The notes below the pieces were generated by a model. That model did no database searches. It saw only the letters and a program-made list of their open reading frames with translations, and was not told where the DNA came from. DNA of 5,987 bases from Bacteroidales bacterium (lineage in GTDB: Bacteria > Bacteroidota > Bacteroidia > Bacteroidales > UBA12077): assembly GCA_030156305.1 (NCBI GenBank), contig JASGMZ010000192.1, forward strand, positions 1 to 5,987. Direction: 5' to 3'. The position numbers and the translations under genes are program-made. Of this stretch, positions 5,849 through 5,987 are shown piece after piece (within the stretch, counting starts at the first letter, position 1; the number at the start of each line of letters is the position of its first letter).

Positions 5849-5987
5849 GGATTACTCATTCACTTCGTTCATTCGTGAGCTCGTCGCGTTGCTCCTCGGT
5901 TCGAACAAGTTTCTCACCGGCATCACCTTTTTTTAGCAGGATTATTTCATGATCCTGGTGGGGGTTGATTCAAAAGAAAAGCCTTTA
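5849..5987. repeat. Duplicated sequence, copy 2, cut by the window end
   Basis: This is the second copy of the sequence at 5615-5753; 99 bases are identical up to the last base of the window, so the duplication probably continues. The minus-strand frame from 5969 reads the same first 27 codons as copy 1 and then diverges (RDELTNERSE), ending at TGA 5856-5858. The same apparent frameshift in the C run is present, so the decay came before the duplication or the copies have been kept alike by conversion. Confidence 0.6.

Larger units (their letters stand above)
5415..5987. other. Gene-free right end
   Basis: No intact coding sequence was found on either strand in this 570-bp stretch. It holds the 5427-5447 hairpin, palindromic repeat copy B, and two copies of a decayed sequence separated by a 95-bp AT-rich spacer (5754-5848) in which I recognise nothing. 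Confidence 0.6.

Noticed and set aside
5615..5987. CRISPR array
   Set aside because: Only two long (about 139 bp) copies with a 95-bp spacer and no short regular repeats; this is a segmental duplication.

Overview
The window looks like part of a Bacteroidota (Bacteroidetes) chromosome. The DNA is AT-rich. Most starts lack a Shine-Dalgarno site and follow T-rich leaders. The first gene has the form of the HlyD adaptors found in Bacteroidota peptide exporters, and palindromes built on CCTGTCTG/CAGGCAGG are present. These points are recognition by eye, with no database search behind them.

Left part (1-1629): the 3' part of a type I secretion adaptor (HlyD family) runs in from outside the window. 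It is followed by a roughly 313-bp fold-back element with 11-bp terminal inverted repeats and an apparent TAA target duplication. This element looks like a non-autonomous mobile element and fills the gap between two convergent transcription units.

Middle part (1670-3253, minus strand): a compact three-gene unit is read leftwards. It encodes a small lipoprotein, a CbpA/DnaJ-type J-domain co-chaperone without a zinc finger, and a 115-residue protein I do not recognise. The lipoprotein stop codon lies inside the ribosome binding site of dnaJ, and the third gene starts about 40 bp after dnaJ, so co-transcription is likely.

Right part (about 3478-5616, plus strand): an AT-rich accessory island holds a minimal nucleotidyltransferase (MntA-type antitoxin), a HEPN protein (HepT-type toxin) and a 286-residue protein with two winged-helix-like segments. 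The island lies between two direct copies of an imperfect palindromic repeat (3478-3585 and 5477-5616). The hepT reading frame originally began at a GTG overlapping the mntA stop codon (GTGA), but an in-frame TAA now interrupts it at codon 13. The toxin is therefore either made in a shortened form from the ATG at 4054 or is on its way to becoming a pseudogene.

Right end (5615-5987): a duplicated, apparently decayed sequence is present, with at least 99 bp identical at a 234-bp offset and the second copy cut by the window end. It carries the remains of a minus-strand reading frame, and no intact gene was found there.

The strongest candidates for something new are the repeat-bounded toxin-antitoxin island with its interrupted toxin, the fold-back element, and the uncharacterised protein linked to the J-domain chaperone.
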